A stretch of 64,000 nt of DNA from an uncultured Mycoplasmatota bacterium (GCA_900546745.1 URDT01000003.1:1-64000), one strand, 5' to 3'; counted from the first letter of the stretch, positions 8,912 to 17,628 are shown. Numbers and translations: made by a program. Notes: a model not told the origin generated them from the letters alone.

Positions 8912-10309
8912 ATGAAATTATATAATACTTTGACAAGAAAAATAGAAGATTTTGTTCCAAGAGAAAAAAATGAAGTTAAAATGTATACTTGTGGACCTAC
9001 AGTGTATCATTATGCTCATATTGGAAATCTTAGAACCTATATTTTTGAAGATATATTAGAAAAAACACTGAATTATATTGGATATCATGTGAACCGTGTA
9101 ATGAATATTACAGATGTTGGTCATTTAGTCAGTGATTCTGATTCTGGTGAAGATAAGATGTTAAAAGGCGCTAAAAGAGAACATAAAACCGTATTAGAAA
9201 TTGCTGATTTTTATACAAAAGAATTCATGAGTGATATGAAGCTTTTAAATAATAAAATACCAGAAACAGTTAGTAAAGCAACTGATAACATAGAAATGTA
9301 TTTAAAAATTATTGACCGTTTACTTGAAAAAGGATATGCTTATCAATCTGGTGGAAATGTATATTTTGATGTTTCTAAGCTGGAAGATTATTACCAATTA
9401 ACCAATCATAAAATTGATGAGATGGTTGTCGGAGTAAGAGAGGGTGTAGAAGAAGATAAAAATAAAAAAAATCAAGCCGATTTTGCTTTATGGTTTACAA
9501 AGTCTAAATTTGAAGATCAAGAATTAAAGTGGGAATCCAAATATGGTACAGGGTATCCAGGATGGCATATCGAATGTTCAGGAATCAGTATTAAGTATTT
9601 AGGGGAATACCTAGATATCCATTGTGGAGGAGTAGATAACATATTTCCTCATCATACAAATGAAATTGCCCAATCAGAAGCTTATTTAGGCCATAAATGG
9701 TGCTCTTATTGGTGTCACGGAGAACATTTAAATGATGAAACAGGAAAAATGAGTAAGTCAAAAGGAGAATTTTTAACACTTTCTTTATTACAAGAAAAAG
9801 GATACTCTCCTTTAGTATATCGACTTTTTTGTTTGAATTCTCATTATCGTAAACAATTAGTATTTTCTTATCAAAACTTAGATACTACAAGAACTACTTA
9901 CGAAAAATTGCTTAGAAAAATAGATACCTTATTAGAAAATCCAACAGGAGAAGTTCAAAACACAGATTATCCTAGACAATTTAAAGATGCTTTAAAAGAT
10001 GACTTAAATACAGCAAATGCTATTACAGTATTATATGATGTCTTAAAAGATGAACAATTGACAAATCGTACGAAGTTATCATTAATAAAAGAATTTGATC
10101 AAGTGTTATCTTTAAATTTATTAGATCGTGAAGAAGAAGTTATAGAAGATGAATTAAAAACATATATATTGACAAAAATAGAAGAAAGAAAACAAGCCAA
10201 GGAAAATAAAAATTATGATTTAGCTGATCAAATTAGAAAAGAACTAGAAGAAAAAAATATTTTCTTAAAAGATACTAGAGAAGGAACAACTTTTGAAATA
10301 AAGGAGTAA
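8912..10309 (+). CDS. cysS: Cysteine--tRNA ligase
   Basis: CysS attaches cysteine to tRNA-Cys. The 465-residue product starts MKLYNTLTRKIEDF, the normal start of the family. It shows the zinc-binding YTCGPTVY, the HIGH-type motif AHIGN, further zinc ligands in HIECSGIS and PHHTNEIAQSEA, and the KMSKSKGE signature. The ATG at 8912 was chosen because AGGTGA sits five bases upstream. It is 32 bases after the cysteine-synthase-like gene and four bases before the protease gene, so the three probably form one operon. Confidence 0.98.
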   Translation: MKLYNTLTRKIEDFVPREKNEVKMYTCGPTVYHYAHIGNLRTYIFEDILEKTLNYIGYHVNRVMNITDVGHLVSDSDSGEDKMLKGAKREHKTVLEIADFYTKEFMSDMKLLNNKIPETVSKATDNIEMYLKIIDRLLEKGYAYQSGGNVYFDVSKLEDYYQLTNHKIDEMVVGVREGVEEDKNKKNQADFALWFTKSKFEDQELKWESKYGTGYPGWHIECSGISIKYLGEYLDIHCGGVDNIFPHHTNEIAQSEAYLGHKWCSYWCHGEHLNDETGKMSKSKGEFLTLSLLQEKGYSPLVYRLFCLNSHYRKQLVFSYQNLDTTRTTYEKLLRKIDTLLENPTGEVQNTDYPRQFKDALKDDLNTANAITVLYDVLKDEQLTNRTKLSLIKEFDQVLSLNLLDREEEVIEDELKTYILTKIEERKQAKENKNYDLADQIRKELEEKNIFLKDTREGTTFEIKE

Positions 10310-10313
10310 TAAT

Positions 10314-11018
10314 ATGAATTATATGACGTTAGGAATGGAAAATATGCTTACGATTTCTCTTGCTATAATAGGTACTGTAATTGTACTTTATGCACAACTT
10401 AAAATTCAAAGTAATTATCGCAAATATAAAATGATTTCTTGTACAAAAAATCTGACTGGTTTTGATGTTGCTAGAATGATATTAGATCAAAATGGTTTAA
10501 ATCATGTTCATATTGTAGAAATATCTGGAGAATTAACAGATCATTATGATCCTACTAGAAAAGTAGTTAGATTATCAAAAGATATTTTTCATAATACTAG
10601 TATTGCCTCTATTAGTGTTGCGGCTCATGAATGTGGGCATGCTATTCAAGACAAAGAAAACTATTCCTTCATGAGAATTCGAGCTAGTTTAGTACCTTTT
10701 GTAAACTTTATTAGCGGTGCTGGATTCTTAGTTATTTTGATTTCCTTAGTGGCAGGTATTACAGGATATTTAATCTATGGAATTTTAATGATTTTAGTAA
10801 CATTATTATTTCAATTAGTAACTCTTCCAGTAGAGTTTGATGCTTCTAAAAGAGCTTTAGACCAATTAAAAAAACTTGATATAGTTGACCAAGGAGAAAT
10901 AGAAGGGGCGACTAATGTTTTAAAAGCAGCAGCACTTACTTATGTTGCTAGTGTTATTTCTTCTATTTTAAGCTTACTTCGTTTAATTATTATGTACCGT
11001 GATGAAAAAGACCGATAA
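10314..11018 (+). CDS. YugP-type zinc metallopeptidase, membrane-bound
   Basis: The 234-residue protein has a first membrane helix (residues 12-30), a HExxH-like zinc site AAHECGHAIQ (near 104-113), two central membrane helices (about 130-170) and the TLPVEFDASKRAL block (near 178-190) that is conserved in the neutral zinc metallopeptidase family of B. subtilis YugP. The substrate of this family is unknown. GGAG lies seven bases before the ATG and the gene starts four bases after cysS. A terminator overlaps its end. Confidence 0.92.
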   Translation: MNYMTLGMENMLTISLAIIGTVIVLYAQLKIQSNYRKYKMISCTKNLTGFDVARMILDQNGLNHVHIVEISGELTDHYDPTRKVVRLSKDIFHNTSIASISVAAHECGHAIQDKENYSFMRIRASLVPFVNFISGAGFLVILISLVAGITGYLIYGILMILVTLLFQLVTLPVEFDASKRALDQLKKLDIVDQGEIEGATNVLKAAALTYVASVISSILSLLRLIIMYRDEKDR

Positions 11019-11030
11019 GTCTTTTTTATT
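11006..11030. terminator. Intrinsic terminator
   Basis: AAAAAGAC / GTCTTTTT hairpin formed by the last codons of the metallopeptidase gene, followed by T residues. It serves the cysS operon and possibly the convergent gene. Confidence 0.75.
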
Positions 11031-11499
11031 TTGCATATAGAATATTGGTATGTTCACTTACAATAATGGCTTCTTGATCCAAGGAACGAATCAAAGAAAT
11101 CAAATCTTTATTTTGATTTCTTTTTAAAATAACAAATAAGACTTCTTTCTTAGAATCTTTTCCATAACCTTCAATTTTTGTAATAATGTAGCCATTTTGT
11201 CTTAAAATTTCGCTCATTTGTTTTTGTGTAATACAGATTAACATATTGTTACCAATTGCCATTTTTTCTTCCAGAATACTTCCTATGTAAGAACCCAATA
11301 GTGATCCTACCGAGAAAATAAGAACCATACTAATGTTAATATCAATAATTGCGATGTGACTAGAGACAATCCAAATAATAGAAGTAGTGAATAGAAGAAA
11401 AGCTCCAAGCCATTTTTTTCCATTTGAAACGAGGATAAGACGTAGAGTTGCTAAAGAATTTTCAATGATTTTTAAGATAAAAATAATTAAGTATTTCAA
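11026..11499 (-). CDS. UPF0316 membrane protein (DUF5698/DUF2179)
   Basis: The 157-residue protein has three membrane helices (about residues 1-20, 30-50 and 55-80) followed by a cytosolic domain ending ILYAK. The order NSLATLRLILV, then GSYIGSILEEKMAIGN, then a DUF2179 domain matches the UPF0316 family. Its role is unknown; DUF2179 domains may bind ligands. The TTG at 11499 is preceded by AGGTGA at five bases, which argues for it over the GTG three codons upstream that lies inside the site. Confidence 0.85.
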   Translation of the reverse strand: MKYLIIFILKIIENSLATLRLILVSNGKKWLGAFLLFTTSIIWIVSSHIAIIDINISMVLIFSVGSLLGSYIGSILEEKMAIGNNMLICITQKQMSEILRQNGYIITKIEGYGKDSKKEVLFVILKRNQNKDLISLIRSLDQEAIIVSEHTNILYAK

Positions 11500-11606
11500 G
11501 AGAATCACCTATCAATAGTATCGGTAAAATCAATTTTATTATACAAACTATAGATTTTTTTGACATTATTTGTTAAAATGTACTTAATAAGGTAGGGTGA
11601 AGACCT

Positions 11607-13250
11607 TTGGATATAGAAGTAATGAAAAAATCAATGAATGAATATTTCGAATATATTAAAGTTATTTATTTAAATGAATTTTCTAGTTATATGACACAAA
11701 GTACTAGAAATGAAATACAAGCTATGAATGATATTTTTGAGTGGAATGAAGAATTAATGTTTCGTGTGATTCAAGATAAAAAAATTATTTTTCACTTGAA
11801 TTTGCCAAAGTTTATCGAAGAAAATGATTTAAAAAATGAAGAAACTTTAGTTGATATCTCTGTTCAAGGAAAAGATTACATTCATTATTTAATAGAAAAT
11901 GAAAATAATGTTTACGCAATTGTAAAGAATAAGATTTTAAAAGAAATTATTAAATATTTTTTAAAGTGTGATAAAAGTGTAATCTCTTTAGGTGTGGCTG
12001 ATATCATTGTAGATTACTTAAAAGTAAAATACAAATTACCTTGTGAAGATTGGATTCCATCAAAAGAAAAGGAAGTAGCAGTTTATTTAAAAGAAATTGT
12101 AGGAGAAAAAGTACTTTTATCTGGAATGATTAGTAATCAAGAACAAATTGTTCAGGATGCTTATAATGCTTATATTGAAAATAATGAATTAGAAAGCTAT
12201 GAGGAGTTACAGACTACATTAGATAAAGTTTATTTGGATTATTTTAAAAAAATAGGAAAAGTTTATTTTACGGATTCTTTATATGAATATGAAAATCTAA
12301 ATTATGGAGTTTCTGGATTATCAAAGCAAGTGAAAGAAGAAAAAACAAAATTAAGTATGGTTCATTTAAAACGTTTAGCTTCTTTAAAAAACAGTTTGAT
12401 GAATATTCAACAGCATCAATTTTTATTTACAGTGAGAGAAAGAATGTTAATTGAAAACAATATCATAGAAACAGATAAAATATTAAATGCTATTATGGTA
12501 GATGGAAAAGAAAATGTATTAGAACATATTGATAGTCAGTATGATAAAATTTTAAAAATTGAAGAAGAAAGCGTTCCTTTTGTTCAAACTATTTGGAATC
12601 ATATTTTAACTAATATTTCTGGTTACCAAGATGGAAATGAATTTAGTTTTCTTTTAACTAATCAATTAAATTCAAGTATTATCGAAGCAAATTATATATC
12701 GAGTGAACACTTAAAAAATATTAGAACTTCTAGAAATGACTATGGTTTTATCATTGAGCCAAAGAAGAATATTATTTATGCTTCTAGCAAAGATATTTTA
12801 TATCGTAATTATCAAGATGATACTAGTTATTCTAGTAATAAAAATACAGTTTATGCTGGTGATATTCCTTTGGAAATTGATAATCAAGAAACTTCTAAGT
12901 TAATTACTCCTAGTATGATTTTAAAAGATAATTTACAAGATCACATGATTCAAAATAAAATTCTTTTAACTTCTAAAGATGTTAGAGTTCTTGGAATTTA
13001 TGTTTTTGCAGATGAAGAAGATTCTCCTAGTTATAATAAAGCAGTGTTATTATCAGAAGAATATGAACTTCCTATTGTTAGAATTTCGCCAAGATCTTAT
13101 TTTAAAGGTAGAGAAGAACATAAGACAAAAATGGATATTAAAATTCAACCAATAGAAGTTCCTCAAAAATCATTCTTTGATCGTTTAAAAGAAGCTAGAA
13201 ATAAACTATTCTATGAAGATTCAGAAACCAATCAAAAAGTTGCTTCATAA
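11607..13250 (+). CDS. Hypothetical protein, 547 aa
   Basis: I do not recognise this protein. It is large, acidic, without signal peptide or membrane helix, with long helical stretches in the first two thirds and a beta-rich last third (residues about 375-510). The start appears to be a TTG, with GGTGA about six bases before it; an ATG five codons on lacks a site. A TTGACA box lies about 50 bases upstream. It ends just before the sirA-like gene. It may be a lineage-specific protein; nothing in the sequence gives a function. Confidence 0.75.
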   Translation: MDIEVMKKSMNEYFEYIKVIYLNEFSSYMTQSTRNEIQAMNDIFEWNEELMFRVIQDKKIIFHLNLPKFIEENDLKNEETLVDISVQGKDYIHYLIENENNVYAIVKNKILKEIIKYFLKCDKSVISLGVADIIVDYLKVKYKLPCEDWIPSKEKEVAVYLKEIVGEKVLLSGMISNQEQIVQDAYNAYIENNELESYEELQTTLDKVYLDYFKKIGKVYFTDSLYEYENLNYGVSGLSKQVKEEKTKLSMVHLKRLASLKNSLMNIQQHQFLFTVRERMLIENNIIETDKILNAIMVDGKENVLEHIDSQYDKILKIEEESVPFVQTIWNHILTNISGYQDGNEFSFLLTNQLNSSIIEANYISSEHLKNIRTSRNDYGFIIEPKKNIIYASSKDILYRNYQDDTSYSSNKNTVYAGDIPLEIDNQETSKLITPSMILKDNLQDHMIQNKILLTSKDVRVLGIYVFADEEDSPSYNKAVLLSEEYELPIVRISPRSYFKGREEHKTKMDIKIQPIEVPQKSFFDRLKEARNKLFYEDSETNQKVAS

Positions 13251-13266
13251 CAAAATTAACCTTTTT

Positions 13267-13294
13267 TTGACAAAACTTTATAGTATGATAAATA
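13267..13294 (+). promoter_or_regulatory. Promoter of the sirA-like gene
   Basis: TTGACA and TAAATA are separated by 16 bases, a few bases before the AGGGTGA ribosome site. It lies just after the stop of the upstream gene, suggesting that sirA-ylbD-ylbE-rsmD have their own promoter. Confidence 0.55.
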
Positions 13295-13305
13295 GGGTGA
13301 TTTTC

Positions 13306-13746
13306 GTGAGAAAATACTATTTATTCATTATAAAAAAGGAATATGGAAATACTTATAAAAATAAATCGTATGTTTTATATAAGATATTAGAAAATTTATC
13401 TCATTTAAAAACATGCGATTTTTCTTATGGAATTCAAATCTTTGAAGAGTTGTGTTTGCCATTTTCTGTTAAATTGCTTTCTAATTATATTGATAACCGT
13501 ATTTCTTATAAAAGGATTAATTCTAAAATTATTCAATTAGATGATTATATAGAAAGAACATACCTTCAATTAGGTTATCCTTGTACCATTATAAAAAGCA
13601 ATATTAATAATCCTAAAATTTTAAAAGTATTTCATATTTATAGCAAAGAAATATTTGTTTGTGATTTTGAAAATAAGGATTATTTTTGGCTAAGTGAACA
13701 GATAAAAAGTGGTAATTTTACTTACTCAAAACATATAATAGTATAG
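13306..13746 (+). CDS. SirA-like protein
   Basis: The 146-residue product starts with GTG, five bases after AGGGTGA. Its N-terminus (RKYYLFIIKKEYGNTY) and the late aromatic YFWLSEQIKSGNF resemble SirA (YneE) of Bacillus, which binds DnaA and blocks replication initiation during sporulation. Length is the same as the family. A frame that begins further upstream at 13213 overlaps the previous gene and has no site. The SirA call rests on recalled similarity, and whether this organism sporulates is unknown, so the protein may act in another replication checkpoint. Confidence 0.6.
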   Translation: MRKYYLFIIKKEYGNTYKNKSYVLYKILENLSHLKTCDFSYGIQIFEELCLPFSVKLLSNYIDNRISYKRINSKIIQLDDYIERTYLQLGYPCTIIKSNINNPKILKVFHIYSKEIFVCDFENKDYFWLSEQIKSGNFTYSKHIIV

Positions 13747-13755
13747 GTGAAGTGT

Positions 13756-14124
13756 ATGAGTAAATTAGATCAATTTAAGGAATTTGTGAAGAAAAATCCT
13801 AATTTGGTAAAATATGTGAAGAATAATGAGATGACTTGGCAAAAATTTTATGAAATTTATGATATGTATGGAGAAGATACAGAAGTATGGAAGGATTATC
13901 AAAAGAAAGAAGAAAGTGCTCAAGATGTCTCTAAAACAGCTGCAGTTGGAGGATTTGATCTTATTAATTGGTTAAAAAATATCGATATTGATTCTTTTCA
14001 AGAAAATATTAATAGTGTCAAGAGAGTAGTCAGTGTATTACAAGAATTAGGTACAAAAGATACTCCTAGCTCTACTACTTCTAATTATAAACCAAGACCA
14101 ATTTATAAACATTTTGAGGATTAA
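13756..14124 (+). CDS. YlbD family protein
   Basis: The 122-residue protein starts SKLDQFKEFVKKNPNLVKYV and continues with MTWQKFYEIYDMYGEDTEVW, the signature of the YlbD family, annotated in Bacillus as a putative coat protein. No membrane segment or signal is present. AGGTGA precedes the ATG. The next gene starts inside the stop codon (TAATG), so translation is coupled. Order ylbD-ylbE-rsmD is the same as in Bacillus apart from the missing ylbF and ylbG. Confidence 0.82.
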   Translation: MSKLDQFKEFVKKNPNLVKYVKNNEMTWQKFYEIYDMYGEDTEVWKDYQKKEESAQDVSKTAAVGGFDLINWLKNIDIDSFQENINSVKRVVSVLQELGTKDTPSSTTSNYKPRPIYKHFED

Positions 14125-14348
14125 TGAGCTTAGAAATTCAATTTAAATTAAAAAATAATCCTCCTTATTTACAATATTTAAGAGATAATTCTTATTGGTA
14201 TCGTATTTTAAATCGCAATCCTAATTTATTTTCAGCTTTTGAAGAAGAAGTAAAAGAAAAATACAAACTTCGTCCTACAGATCGTATTAGTAAAGCATTA
14301 GATACGATTGAACTTCTTCAAAACGTTATGTCGACTTTAAAACAATAA
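14124..14348 (+). CDS. YlbE-like protein
   Basis: The 74-residue product has the YlbE pattern: LQYLRDNSYWYRILNRNPN, then a short helix and a C-terminal NVMSTLKQ tail. The function of the family is unknown. The ATG overlaps the ylbD stop codon by one base, which means coupled translation. Confidence 0.8.
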   Translation: MSLEIQFKLKNNPPYLQYLRDNSYWYRILNRNPNLFSAFEEEVKEKYKLRPTDRISKALDTIELLQNVMSTLKQ

Positions 14349-14374
14349 TATGATACAATGACAAAGGTGATTGT

Positions 14375-14893
14375 ATGCGTATTATTAGTGGAAAATATAA
14401 AGGTAAAATTTTAAAAGGATTTCAAATTGAAGGTACTAGACCAACTATGGATCGTGTGAAAGAATCTCTGTTTGGCATGATTCAGAATTACATCCCAGGC
14501 AGCGTTTGTTTAGATTTATTTGCTGGTAGTGGGGCTTTAGGAATTGAAGCTTTGAGTAATGGAGCAGAAAAATGTTATTTCATTGACCATAATTCAATTG
14601 TGATAAAAACACTACAGCAAAATTTAAAACAAATAGATGGTGGAATTATTATAAAAGAGGATTATCAGAAATTTTTAAATACTATATCAGACCAATTTGA
14701 TATTATTTTCTTAGACCCTCCTTATCAAGATAATTTAATTTCTATTTGTTTAAAAACAATTGAAGAAAAAAATTTGCTTTCTCCCTCAGGTATTGTTGTT
14801 TGTGAATATGAAAGTGAAATCTTTGAGAGTAATATGACAATCATAAAAGAGAAAAAATATGGTAGTAAATGGATTCGAATTTATAAAAAATAG
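14375..14893 (+). CDS. rsmD: 16S rRNA (guanine-966-N2)-methyltransferase
   Basis: RsmD methylates G966 of 16S rRNA. The 172-residue product starts MRIISGKYKGK and has the TRPTMDRVKESLF block, the SAM-binding LDLFAGSGALGIEAL (near residues 46-60) and the catalytic LDPPY (near 113-117). AGGTGA precedes the ATG. In Bacillus this gene (ylbH) follows ylbD-ylbG, matching the order here. Confidence 0.96.
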   Translation: MRIISGKYKGKILKGFQIEGTRPTMDRVKESLFGMIQNYIPGSVCLDLFAGSGALGIEALSNGAEKCYFIDHNSIVIKTLQQNLKQIDGGIIIKEDYQKFLNTISDQFDIIFLDPPYQDNLISICLKTIEEKNLLSPSGIVVCEYESEIFESNMTIIKEKKYGSKWIRIYKK

Positions 14894-14913
14894 AAAAAAT
14901 CTATTTTTTTTTG
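14884..14913 (+). terminator. Intrinsic terminator after rsmD
   Basis: AAAAAATAG / CTATTTTTT hairpin overlapping the rsmD stop codon, with a long T run. Confidence 0.8.
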
Positions 14914-14970
14914 CATTTTTAAAAGGAAATTGCAAACTTATGTAGAATGATAATATTGAGGAGGTGAGAG

Positions 14971-17016
14971 ATGAAACGATATCCATTTGTGAAACAGATG
15001 AGCCATAAAGACTGTGGTGCTGCTTCCCTAGCGATGATTATTCAATACTATAAAGGATTGATTCCACTTGATAAGCTATATGATATGACCAAAACAACGA
15101 AGCAAGGTACGACTGCTTATCATTTGATTCAGGCAGCAAAAGAAATAGGTTTTGATGCTTTTGGCATTAAGTGTAACATTGAAGAAATTAAAAATAATAA
15201 ATTACCAGCTATTGCTCATGTACTGATAGATGGGATTTATCCTCATTTTTTGGTAATTTATAAAATTGATTTCACTAAAAGACAATTATTAATTGCTGAT
15301 CCAGCTACTAAAATTAAAACAATAAGTTTCTTTGACTTTTCAAAAATATTTACCCAACATTTGATTATTCTGACTCCCAACCGTAAAATTCCAAAAGAAA
15401 AAGTAATAACTAATCAAACATTAAAAAATATACTTTACTTTGATAAAATAAATTTTATAGAATTATTTATTTTATCGAATGTTGAAACAATTTTAATATT
15501 TTTAAATTTATATTTTATAACAAAGTTAAATTCTAATAATTTAATTTCACTGATCCTTTTCATGATGATTGTTATTACAGTTCAATTTTTTGTAGGAATT
15601 TTAAAAGATAAAAAATTAATCAGCATGAACCTTCATATTAGTAAAAAATTAATGAGTGAAACTTATCAAAGTATTCTCTTACTTCCTTATCAATATTATC
15701 GGAATCATACCACTGGAGATTTGATGACACGAATTAATGATTTGGAAGAAATAAAAGATTTTGTTCCCATTTATATAATAAAAATAAATCAATGTATCTT
15801 TTTGATAGGAACAACGATTTTTCTTTTCTTTCTTTGTAAGCAATTATTTATTATAATGGGTATTTTCGCAATTTTATACAGTATAATTGATTTTATTTTC
15901 CATAAAAAAGTACTTTATCAATGGAATTTATTAAAAGAGTACCATGGTAGATTAAATTCTTTTATTACGGAAACTATTTTAGGTATTGAAAGTATTAAAG
16001 GAATTAATTTAGAAAAGACATTTTATCAAAAGTATCAGGAAAAATTACAATTATACCAAGAAAAAAGTAAGGAATATCAATCGTGGAATTCAAAATTACA
16101 AATCATTCGAGATTATTTATCAAATTTTAGTCTAGTAATTTTATTTCTCTCCGGTTATCTTTTTATTCAACAAAATTTGTTAAATTTTCAACAATTGATT
16201 GCATTTTATTTTATTTATAATTATTTTAATCAATCGATGAAAACATTATTAGAATTAAGGGTATTATCTAAAAATATTAAAAATTCTTTATGTAGAGTTT
16301 TAAGTATTTTATTGAAAGATAAACCAACAGATCACAATGAAATAAGTGGAACGATTTGTTTTCATCAAAGCGATATTGTAAATAACGATGTTACATTATT
16401 AAAAAATGTTAGTTTTCAGATTAAACAAACTGATAAAATCATGATGATTGGTCCTAGTGGTAGTGGTAAGTCAACTATATTAAAAATGATCAAGCAATTT
16501 TATGAAGCTAATAATATCTATATTCATAAAATGGCTTATCAGCAATTTGATTTTAAAAATAAGGTAGCTTATCTTTCTCAAAATGAGTATTTATTTACAG
16601 GAACTTTATATGACAATATTACTATGAATCGTCCTATTGATGAACAAATTCTTCAAAAAGTAATTGATACTTGTGAATTAAAGGAAATTATTCAAAAAGA
16701 TTCCTTAGGAATTTATTCATTGGTTGAAGAAAATGGCTTTAATTTAAGTGGTGGAGAAAGGCAGAGAATTATTTTGGCGAGAGCATTAATTTCTGATTTT
16801 GAATACTTATTAATTGATGAAGGACTATCTGAAGTAGATCAGAATGCAGAACGAAGAATTATTAAAAAAATATTTCAATATTATACTGATCGAACGATTA
16901 TTTTGGTATCTCATCGATTAGATAATATAGATTTATTTCCAAAAGTTTTGAAAGTTAATCAAACTGTAGAAGTACTTACAAAAAATATAGGAGGTGTTTT
17001 GTGTTACAAAACTTGA
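14971..17016 (+). CDS. Peptidase-containing ABC transporter for double-glycine peptides
   Basis: This 681-residue membrane protein cuts double-glycine leader peptides and exports the mature peptide. An N-terminal C39 peptidase domain (1-130) has the catalytic Cys in QMSHKDCGAAS and the His in HFLVIYKID. The transmembrane domain spans about 150-430. The ATPase domain has Walker A GPSGSGKST, signature LSGGERQR, Walker B LLIDE followed by GLSEVD, and the H-loop SHR. GAGGAGGTGA precedes the ATG. The downstream frame supplies at least two small precursors with leaders of the matching type. No membrane-fusion accessory protein is present, as in several Gram-positive systems that use only the ABC protein. 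C-terminal residues overlap the next small frame. Confidence 0.95.
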   Translation: MKRYPFVKQMSHKDCGAASLAMIIQYYKGLIPLDKLYDMTKTTKQGTTAYHLIQAAKEIGFDAFGIKCNIEEIKNNKLPAIAHVLIDGIYPHFLVIYKIDFTKRQLLIADPATKIKTISFFDFSKIFTQHLIILTPNRKIPKEKVITNQTLKNILYFDKINFIELFILSNVETILIFLNLYFITKLNSNNLISLILFMMIVITVQFFVGILKDKKLISMNLHISKKLMSETYQSILLLPYQYYRNHTTGDLMTRINDLEEIKDFVPIYIIKINQCIFLIGTTIFLFFLCKQLFIIMGIFAILYSIIDFIFHKKVLYQWNLLKEYHGRLNSFITETILGIESIKGINLEKTFYQKYQEKLQLYQEKSKEYQSWNSKLQIIRDYLSNFSLVILFLSGYLFIQQNLLNFQQLIAFYFIYNYFNQSMKTLLELRVLSKNIKNSLCRVLSILLKDKPTDHNEISGTICFHQSDIVNNDVTLLKNVSFQIKQTDKIMMIGPSGSGKSTILKMIKQFYEANNIYIHKMAYQQFDFKNKVAYLSQNEYLFTGTLYDNITMNRPIDEQILQKVIDTCELKEIIQKDSLGIYSLVEENGFNLSGGERQRIILARALISDFEYLLIDEGLSEVDQNAERRIIKKIFQYYTDRTIILVSHRLDNIDLFPKVLKVNQTVEVLTKNIGGVLCYKT

Positions 17017-17017
17017 T

Positions 17018-17197
17018 ATGGGCAATGATTTGTTCTACTTTATTAAGGAAGTTTTATTTATAAAAGAGGAAAAGAATGAAGTTACAATTCAACTAGAATT
17101 AAAAGAATTGTTAGAAAAAAATAAGAAAATTACCATTCAAATGAATTGTGAAGGAAAGTTAATTAAGGAAATTATATTGAAAAAGGAGGAAAAATGA
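17018..17197 (+). CDS. Small protein of the peptide export locus, possibly frameshifted
   Basis: The frame (59 residues from the ATG, 67 from a GTG at 16994) encodes a charged, beta/alpha-looking peptide ending KLIKEIILKKEEK. No ribosome site precedes either start. Instead GGAGGT at 16990-16995 is ideally placed for a GTG at 17001 in another frame, which encodes 20 hydrophobic residues (starting MLQNLIWAMICSTLL) and then stops at 17063. A one-base indel would join that membrane helix to the charged tail here, giving a roughly 65-residue single-pass protein, such as an immunity or accessory protein. Either the gene is broken by a frameshift or two tiny genes overlap. The stop overlaps the start of the first peptide precursor (ATGA). 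Confidence 0.5.
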   Translation: MGNDLFYFIKEVLFIKEEKNEVTIQLELKELLEKNKKITIQMNCEGKLIKEIILKKEEK

Positions 17198-17325
17198 CAG
17201 ATAAACAATTAAAAGAAATCAAAGGTGGGGGATTTAATTTTGGTGTTGGATTATTAATTGGAGGTCTTTTTACATTTATGGTTGGTTTAGTAGATGGTTA
17301 TGTAAGACCACTTGCTTGTCGTTAG
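17194..17325 (+). CDS. Double-glycine leader peptide precursor 1
   Basis: The 43-residue product starts MTDKQLKEIKGG, a short class II double-glycine leader. Cleavage after GG would leave a mature peptide of about 31 residues that is hydrophobic and Gly-rich (GVGLLIGG), with a C-terminal RPLACR tail containing a single Cys. AAAGGAGGAA precedes the ATG, which overlaps the stop of the previous frame. It lies directly downstream of a C39-peptidase ABC transporter that would process it. It is most likely a bacteriocin or signalling peptide; which of the two cannot be told from sequence. Confidence 0.85.
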   Translation: MTDKQLKEIKGGGFNFGVGLLIGGLFTFMVGLVDGYVRPLACR

Positions 17326-17335
17326 GAGTGATAGT

Positions 17336-17485
17336 ATGAGAGATGAAGAATTAAAACAAATTAAAGGTGGCGCCATTACAGCTACTTGGATTTCAGCATT
17401 TGCTAGAGGAATTAATTCTATTTTAGAATTAGGACGTTCCTTAGGAAGTTCTATTAGAAGACTTCAAAATGGAAGACTATGTTAG
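17336..17485 (+). CDS. Double-glycine leader peptide precursor 2
   Basis: The 49-residue product starts MRDEELKQIKGG, a leader closely related to that of precursor 1 (LK-x-IKGG). The mature part of about 37 residues is an amphipathic cationic helix, with LGRSLGSSIRRL near its end and a terminal Cys (NGRLC). A GGAG site precedes the ATG. The two precursors could act as a two-peptide bacteriocin. The gene overlaps the next small frame by seven bases. Confidence 0.85.
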   Translation: MRDEELKQIKGGAITATWISAFARGINSILELGRSLGSSIRRLQNGRLC

Positions 17486-17628
17486 TTAAACACAAAAAGA
17501 CAATACTGATTACAACAATTATTTTATTAATCCCTATTTTGATTCCTTTTTTAACAACTTTGATAGACATTATATTGAATTTAGGAAGATATTTTGGATC
17601 TCTTGCTAGAACAATATCATGTAAATAA
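17479..17628 (+). CDS. Small hydrophobic peptide of the export locus
   Basis: The 49-residue frame starts MLVKHKK and then has a membrane helix (about residues 9-33). The C-terminus carries ILNLGRYFGSLARTISCK, which resembles the end of precursor 2 (ILELGRSLGSSIRRL and a final Cys). It has no double-glycine leader. It overlaps precursor 2, so translation is probably coupled, and a terminator follows at once. It could be an immunity peptide that mimics the bacteriocin, or a third active peptide with a different export route. The similarity is seen; the role is inferred. Confidence 0.65.
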   Translation: MLVKHKKTILITTIILLIPILIPFLTTLIDIILNLGRYFGSLARTISCK

